64,000 nt of DNA from positions 4,092,001 through 4,156,000 of the forward strand of contig JAZARR010000088.1 in the NCBI GenBank assembly GCA_037389465.1, read 5' to 3'. The position numbers were made by a program, and so were the translations under genes. Position 1 is the stretch's first letter. Each line of letters begins with the position of its first letter. Positions 57,926 through 64,000 of this stretch are shown in pieces. This DNA is from Baylisascaris procyonis. Taxonomy: Eukaryota > Nematoda > Chromadorea > Rhabditida > Ascarididae. Below the pieces are notes generated by a model. It saw nothing but the letters and a program-made list of their open reading frames with translations. It was not told the origin of the DNA and made no database searches.

Positions 57926-60900
57926 TCAAAAATTACAATAAGGCAATTGAAAGTACTGCAAAGAACTGTGAAAACGAAAATCCATGTAGGGGATCAAAAT
58001 CGGTATCCTCAGGCTTATGAATAAATGCTTGAAAAATCGAACCAACCTCTTCACTAGGCGGTAAGGCAAGCGGTTGCGGTGGTGGTGTACGAGGAAGGGT
58101 ATGGGTTGGCATAAAAATATCCTGCTCCCTTGGTTCCTCCATTGGTAAGTCGATCACGCCTTCTTGCGTACCTATCTCACTTATCTCCTCTTCGTTGATT
58201 TCTTCTTCCTTTATCGGCACCACCGACTCTTCCTTGCTTTCTGATTGCTCATTTAGCAAGGCCTGCAAGAGATTTAGAAAATATTACATATATTCTATTC
58301 GAAATCCGACAATACACATGACCACATCAGAAAATAGTAAATAAAGTGATAGACCAACTAGGACTTTCATGTAAAAATTGCTGTGATTTTGTCTTCTTCT
58401 CACGGGAATGTCACCTCTGTGATAGGGAATTGTAGCTGCTATTATGCCCTTTGAAAAGTATTTCTGGATGCAAGAGATGCTCTCACGTACACACATGTGT
58501 ATACGCTGAAGGTCATGAAGTACTTCTCTGTGAATGATAGTATAATAAGTTCATATTTGCATAAACTGTGAGGTTTTAAAAACATCAAAGAATTACGTGT
58601 AATACCGAATGAGACACAAGTCAACAAAGAGCAGGAAACGATGAAAATTCGAGAACGAATAATACTGTCCAGACGTTATGTAAAAATTACCCGGAATGTA
58701 ACAAACAGAAGCGCTTTACGGCAAGTTAAAATCGCAAAACGGAAGCAGCTGTTGTGCCTTCAATGGCCGAATTGCGCAACGCGCTCAACACAAGGCCATC
58801 CTTTTTTGTGTTTGCAAAATGTTCGACTTTTCGTTGATATACCACACAACAGCACTAGTGGGAAAAACCAATATCATCCTTAAACTGAACAAAGCATAGA
58901 AATTTAAAAAAAAAAAAAGTAGATTGATGAAACAATGTTGGATCTAGGTCAAAGATGACAAAAAGAGCGTGCAAACGAACGATTGCATTTCGTATGGCAT
59001 CAATCGTCGATGTACCCCCGATGTATGTCTTAGAAACAGCTATATTTCATATTACCACAGAAAAGCGATAACAAACGAGCGATAGACAAATGGACTCGAA
59101 TGAGCCGATTAAATAAAAGAATTAAACGAAAAATGCCAAAAATAGACGAAAGATTGCAAGAGGAGAGAGCAATGTGCGTCGCTAAGCAACCTAGAAGAGG
59201 AAGAAAGCACCGTACCAAGACGTGATCAGTGGAAAGCAAAATGGGAAAAGTGTCCTTGGCCTGGATGCGAACCTAGCTAAAGCATGTCGCACCACGTACA
59301 ACTAGCCAATCATGCAACCGCTTTCCGTCCGCCTTTTGAGTGTAATCATCAATCTAACGCTTGCTTACACCTCCCAACTGTCCCAAATCTTTCCTATGAG
59401 ACTTCAGCTATAATCGGATGTTGCAAAAAATATATGCAATATTAGTAATATTCACAACCTTCTCATTAATCAAACTGCAAGAACTCGATGCCATTTGTTC
59501 TTAGCCCTTTTTTGCATCATTTAATTAGTTCAAAGAAAACAAAAAAAGATTAGCATTCAGCGCTTAGTTGCGAAAAAAAAGAAAAAAAAGTTTCTTATAG
59601 CTTGATCGTCATAAACCGGTTGTATCAGAGGTTTTTTTTTTTTTTTTTTTTAAATCAATGTTCAAAATATTACCAAATTTAATGAGTTAAACTTGCCAAA
59701 AAAAAAGACGTCAGAGACTTGCAGTATGTGGAAAAAGTGCTGAAACATTTTACAACAAACTGAAAATGCGCTATTTGGTAGATGCATTAAATTATAGTCG
59801 TGATAACGCGACGATCATCGATAACCATTTACAATACAATATATTCGCCAATCATTTTTCATGTATTAATATGGAAGATAACGATTTGTTGTCGGATATT
59901 CCCGTGTGCTGCGAAAAGCATTTGGATATGGATATATTGATGTAAGTGTTGATTCAATTTTGAAATCTATTCGTAAACTCAGTAATAAAGTTAGACTTAA
60001 ATCTGATGCTATCCGATTTATTTTTGTTGAAGAAATCAGACTTCATCTCAGTGAAAAAACTATTGCCCGAGTAATCTAAGCTCGTCCGTTTGTAGCATTT
60101 CGAAGTAATCATCAAAGATGCAACAATTGGTTATTTTATGCAAAACGACACATGCCCAGTTCCGCTTCGTCTTTGGTTGGTCAATGATGGTGCGACTTAT
60201 TCGTTCTTAGGCGATCGGATGATTGCATTGAAGATGACAATTCACACCGAAACTTTGCATATTGACCAGGTAAAAGCCTTTGATTTAGACTGACACGAAC
60301 AGCTGCTTTTGGAATCGGGAAAAAATCTCTTATGTGAACGAAGTTTCCACATAAGAATTAGAGCTGTTTATCCCACTCTGCACCCAATTCCTTGCGATGT
60401 GCCATAAGGAAGTGTATTGGATCCCTTTTTGTTCATCATATCACCGACGTTTCCTTTAACGTTCCGAGTGGTACTAAGCTCTTTATTGACGATCTCAAAA
60501 TTTATCGTCTATTGCATGGTCCTTCCTATCACTTCCACATTCTGTAAAGGGGCCTTGATATGCATTCACCAAATGACCGGAATCTCATAAAAAAAATGTT
60601 ATGTACTTCGTATCAACTATCGGCATAACATTTTCTCAGGCTAGGATGTGATGTTCTTCTTGCTCTTCAGCTATGGCCAAGTCGTTCCAATCAAACACAA
60701 TACTGCTGCGCTTACATATTAAACGTCTATTTAGCTGAATTATAACTTTGCAAACGACTTATTCGTTCTTGTTGTTTGAGCTCACATATCTTTTATATTT
60801 TCCCACTTCTGCAAATCGATATGAATAAATCAAAATAAAACCTATTAAATGATAATCAGTAAAACAACTCTACAATGACCTAAGCAATTATTAAATGCCT

Positions 60901-63334
60901 GAGGTTTTCTCCACTGAAAAGGTATCAGAAAGCATCACGGAGTATTGCCAAACGAACGAATTTTTCGTGCCAGAGGCTTAGTTTAATAAACTTCTGAAAT
61001 TTAACATTTAGTAAATTTTTCTCGATATTCATTCCAACGGAAAATGGGATGACGCTCGCAAATCCATTCATAAATCCAAGAAAATCTAATATCACCTTCC
61101 TTATCATATGTGATTAGCTATTTATTAAAGATGAAGATTATCACAGCGTGCATGAAAGCTGCTTACGTGAAAAGGTATTGACTGAAGGGCGAGAAGATTA
61201 AAAGATAAGGATCGGCCAAGAACGAATAATTCAGAGTCATCGACGGCCATCGCTAACGAATGCTCACATTTTGGAACGGAACATTGACCAAGAATATCGA
61301 ACGGTTCCCAACAAATTGCTCCACACCGTCTGAATTTCGAAAATGAAGACTCTTGAGAACTTTTAACATTTCGACCAACGAAAATTTTTACGAAGAAAAA
61401 TTTCGCGACTTAATCTACAATTTTGAGAGCTCTTTTTTAGATATCTTCAATCAGATTTCTATTTGAAAACCCTTTCAGGATACCTAAAATTTTTTTTCGT
61501 AATATTACATTCAATCTTCCACATTAAAGAACAACGAAAAAGTTCACTAAATAAAGCTGAAGTGCAAATCTGCTCTTCAGTTTTTGCTCTTCTTTGCTTA
61601 AATTTGCTCTTCTTCGAGGAACAAGAGCAAATTACGAGCAATTGCTCTCAATTTACTGCCGTTTGAAAACAACAAACAAAAAAAAAAAGAAGCCATTTTC
61701 GATAATCAAGCGTATTTCGCTAGTATAAGATGTGTTTAACGGAAATTCGAGTGCAGAAAAAAAAAGAAATGCAAAGTTACGCTAACGTTTGAAATATATA
61801 GCAATTCACAACGAGTAATATATCACAACTAGTTATATCGAAATGAGTTCGACACTCTATTTTTTTTAAAAACAACCAATATATAGTCCTATATTCGAGA
61901 GTTCTATCACCACTTTGAATTTTAAAGACAACCACTACAATATTATTTGTGTAACCAATTCAAGCATAAATTGCAGTAAAACGAAAACAACTATATTACT
62001 ACCTCATTCTTTCATTATAATAATTTAAAGAAGCGCTAATAAAATATGAGAACAATAAATACCGATCAGTGAGTGTAAAAAGTGCGCAACCGTCGTTATG
62101 AAAGGCGATCGCCCTTGGAATGCCATCAGTTGGTTCACTCTGTGAGACGCATTCCTCTGAATCAATATCCCAAAAGCGCACCAATCGGTCTTCCGATGCG
62201 GCCGCCAATAAATACTCTGATGGATGGAAACATACATGTAAAACCTGCAAAAATGCTTCAATCAACAGATAAAGCAATTATAAATAACTCAAACATTAGC
62301 GCATGTATTGAAAAGAAATCATATTAAATTATATATACTTATTAATAAAAAAGACAGTTGAAAATACATACTTATCGAATTAAAATACATAAGAAGCAGC
62401 TGAAAGAATGAAAAAAAAATTCTTTTGGAAACGTCTCAATCACGTCATATGAAATGATGATTTTAGTACAGAAATATTGTTTCACATCTCTTATATCATA
62501 CAACTCAGCGTCATTGGTCTCTTATTTTAAATGTGAATCCATTGCAGCACCCCACCAAACAGATATGGTTGGAAAAGAGGTTTATATCAACTGACAGTTT
62601 ATACCGAATTGCCTTCGAATGGCTTTTCGATACAAACTTTTTAGACATACTTAACACCTCAAACATTAGCAAACGCAATGTGGAATATTGAACTCAATAC
62701 GAATTACTTAAATAAGTAAAGAAAGAAACAATCATTTAAGCTGAAACTGACTTGAGAAGATGATGATAGAGATCGCATATCCCTAATTCGAGGATCCATC
62801 ATATAGAGGTGATCCGAGCCAAGTGCAACGAACGCATCGTTCGGACTGAATCTGGCACAATTTGCCGCTCGATCTAAACGACGCACAAGAACATTCGCCG
62901 GATGTTGCCGTGTATCCCACAAAGTCACCGTACAGTCAGACGACACCGATGCCCAAACGTAAATCGACCTATAGACAAGAAGAGTATATAAATTCACATT
63001 GGAATCGAATTGATTGAGCTCAATACTCTCAATACCACAACACTTATAGAAGAAAAACGGCAGAATTTGGAAACGAGGCATAGAAATTAGTACAAATTAG
63101 ACCAACGTCAACAGTTTACCGTAACATCCGGCCATTGAATCATAAAGGCGCATCAAATAGGCGTTCTTCTAGTGACTATCAACAAACATTTAAGCTATAA
63201 CTCAACAAGCACAAATGACCACATTTACGGGAAGAAACAGCTCTCATCTTGCATTTGACAATTAACATACCTATTACTCTGAACAACAGCGTTGACTCGC
63301 CCGTTATGCCCAACCAATGTTCGCAGCTCACGAC
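54450..63334 (-). CDS. KATNB1: Katanin p80 regulatory subunit (WD40 plus con80)
   Basis: Exons identified on the minus strand: 63334-63271, 62968-62752, 62244-62063, 61329-61268, 58262-57957, 55294-54944, 54673-54554 and 54488-54450. The first four join in phase and encode WD40 blades (LRTLVGHNGRVNAV, SSDCTVTLWDTR, FHPSEYLLAAASEDR, VRFWDIDSEE) and the C-WEPFDI segment that ends the propeller in p80. The exon at 57957-58262 is an acidic and proline-rich linker. The last three form con80 (EISKGHANVDMVLTQRRASL, TTWNLSMCCAVL, VDVTAEERHSKC), the part that binds katanin p60 and helps it sever microtubules; the propeller targets the complex. At least one exon between 61268 and 58262 is missing, because phases there do not join. 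The first WD40 blades and start codon were not found and may lie beyond 64000. The C terminus is short: 12 residues follow the conserved EERHSKC. Confidence 0.92.
55607..55612 (-). promoter_or_regulatory. Polyadenylation signal after the small nested gene
   Basis: The minus strand reads AATAAA, 29 bases beyond the TAA of the small three-exon gene. This spacing is typical of compact nematode 3' UTRs and supports a transcript ending here, inside the katanin gene. Confidence 0.5.
55642..56953 (-). CDS. Small hypothetical protein nested in katanin intron (3 exons)
   Basis: Exons on the minus strand: 56953-56920, 56770-56679 and 55716-55642. ATG (56953), phases and stop (55642-55644) agree and give 66 residues, beginning MSVLRRVRCRDDLYYIDGE and ending RGNDLIE. 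The acceptors are strong (TATTCAG, ATTTCAG) and the exon 2 donor is GTAAGC. There is no signal peptide or membrane helix; the middle is a beta-strand-like run (IIATVTITT), then an amphipathic stretch (EFKEAFLRAHH). I do not recognise the family. It lies within a katanin p80 intron on the same strand. Caveats: the stop overlaps a perfect donor (GA|GTAAGT), so an isoform may splice on towards the con80 exons; and exon 2 is also open in the frame the katanin linker would use. A separate gene is my preferred reading, helped by AATAAA 29 bases downstream. Confidence 0.5.
57883..57920. repeat. (TA)n microsatellite
   Basis: About 18 AT units just 3' (gene orientation) of the katanin linker exon, starting 37 bases after its donor at 57956. 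Confidence 0.97.
59642..59651. repeat. Poly-T tract beside the RT relic
   Basis: T run spanning about 59631-59651, some 70 bases upstream of the first recognisable retrotransposon codons. It is one of many homopolymers in the window, with no demonstrated link to the element. Confidence 0.5.
59724..60770 (+). mobile_element. Decayed CR1-like non-LTR retrotransposon (RT domain)
   Basis: Successive plus-strand frames read the RT region of a CR1/jockey-type ORF2. First comes the pre-RT block (FYNKLKMRYLVDALNYS, IFANHFS). A frameshift near 59937 leads to DVSVDSILKSIRKLS. A further block at 60094-60285 runs from IIKDATIGYFMQND to motif A (VKAFD). Then SFHIRIRAVYPTLHPIPCDV precedes VP-stop-GSVL, where TAA at 60405-60407 stands in the PQG box. 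Last, after another frame change, LFIDDLKIYR at 60479-60508 is the catalytic box with I for the usual A. Weaker thumb-region matches continue to about 60770. At least three frame changes and several stops show it is long dead. It lies antisense in a katanin p80 intron. No endonuclease domain or target-site duplication was found. Confidence 0.85.
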
Positions 63335-64000
63335 CTGCAATAGACCACCTTAACAAAGGTGTTGATGACAATGAATTACTTCCGACAAAAAAGCATTTAC
63401 CACTTTTTCAACCATAGAATATTGCTGCCCTAAAATATTTCACATAATTTTATGCTCATTAATCGTGAGTCACTTGGCGTTTCTTTTTTCTGTACAATAG
63501 CATAGTCTAGTTTCACAAACCAATACAATGAAATAAACGGTTGGACACGAATACAGAAAGGTAATAAATATTGGCTTAGCAAAGAAGAAGTGCAAAGAAT
63601 AAAGGTTTTCCTGCTTATATATTACTTTTACCCATGGGAGACAAACATGATTTTTTAATTTCTGGCATAATTTTGAAAGAGTTGAGAACTTCACGTAAAC
63701 CCTGATGCAAACTCACGTACGATACCCATCTCTTAAGGCACTCTTCTCGGAAGTTATCTTCCTCTCAGGAAACACCTCTACTGACAGCGAATCAGCTCAC
63801 AATCGTTTCATCTGCTGCATACTTTGAAAGCATTTGAGTATCAATCACTAATCTAAACACCAAAAATAATACTGCAAACTCATGTAAGCTCAAGCCGACA
63901 TTGAAACAGATCTAGCTAGAGTGGGTTTCCAAAGATTACCATTCCATTCCATCTTCCACTCTTTCAATAGCCCATAAAATAGGCCACAAATTTTCAACTC
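63335..64000. other. Upstream katanin region, first exons not found
   Basis: The exon at 63334-63271 begins in mid-codon (two bases complete a codon), so a 5' exon encoding the first WD40 blades must exist. Nothing with WD40 character and the right phase was found here; it probably lies beyond the window edge. Confidence 0.5.

Noticed and set aside
58641..58883. Missing katanin exon on the minus strand, or a plus-strand gene
   Set aside because: A minus-strand reading (TSAVVWYINEKSNIL) loosely resembles the segment after the p80 propeller, but neither its acceptor nor its donor phase joins the known exons; the plus-strand frame is basic and featureless.
59220..59270. Possible katanin exon (AKDTFPILLSTDHVL)
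   Set aside because: Plausible wording for the p80 region after the propeller, but no phase-consistent join to the exon ending at 61268 could be made.
60094..60290. Plus-strand exon of a novel host gene nested in katanin
   Set aside because: First read as an exon ending at a GTAAAA donor, but the reading runs into RT motif A (KAFD) and matches the retrotransposon layout, so it is part of the RT relic.

Overview
The window looks like nuclear DNA from a nematode. It is AT-rich, its genes are cut by many introns (about 65 bp to several kb), and the 3' splice sites are of the TTTCAG/TTTTAG type. It also carries decayed non-LTR retrotransposons, long TA runs and homopolymers. The proteins are clearly animal. 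The species cannot be fixed; intron sizes and the transposon types would suit a parasitic ascarid or spirurid relative, but that is a guess. Gene models were built by joining open stretches at GT/AG sites, requiring phase agreement and family-like protein sequence across each junction.

Layout. 1-6.2 kb: no gene found, but a decayed reverse-transcriptase (RT) relic on the minus strand near 2.7-3.15 kb. 6.25-11.25 kb (+): a complete four-exon single-pass membrane protein with extracellular leucine-rich repeats. 12.5-18 kb (-): a DHHC palmitoyltransferase of the ZDHHC1/11 type, with three secure exons and an incomplete 3' end. 19.7-20.1 kb (-): a relic of a mobile-element protein. 20.1-26.1 kb: no gene recognised. 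26.15-46.07 kb (-): a FERM-domain protein of the FRMD3/FRMD5 type in 15 phase-consistent exons with a C-terminal membrane anchor, possibly with another 5' exon at 47.1-47.2 kb. 46.1-54.4 kb: no confident gene; simple repeats, C/A-tract repeats and a 161-bp direct duplication. 54.45 kb to at least 63.3 kb (-): the katanin p80 (KATNB1) gene, with WD40 exons, an acidic/proline linker and the con80 domain; its 5' end may lie beyond the window. Its introns hold a large RT relic on the opposite strand (59.7-60.8 kb) and what looks like a separate small three-exon gene on the same strand (55.6-57.0 kb).

The genes are not an obvious functional cluster. Three of them concern the membrane or cortex (LRR receptor-like protein, palmitoyltransferase, FERM adaptor) and one the microtubule-severing machinery. 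Most of the window is intron or intergenic sequence. I found no convincing tRNA, rRNA or CRISPR signal.
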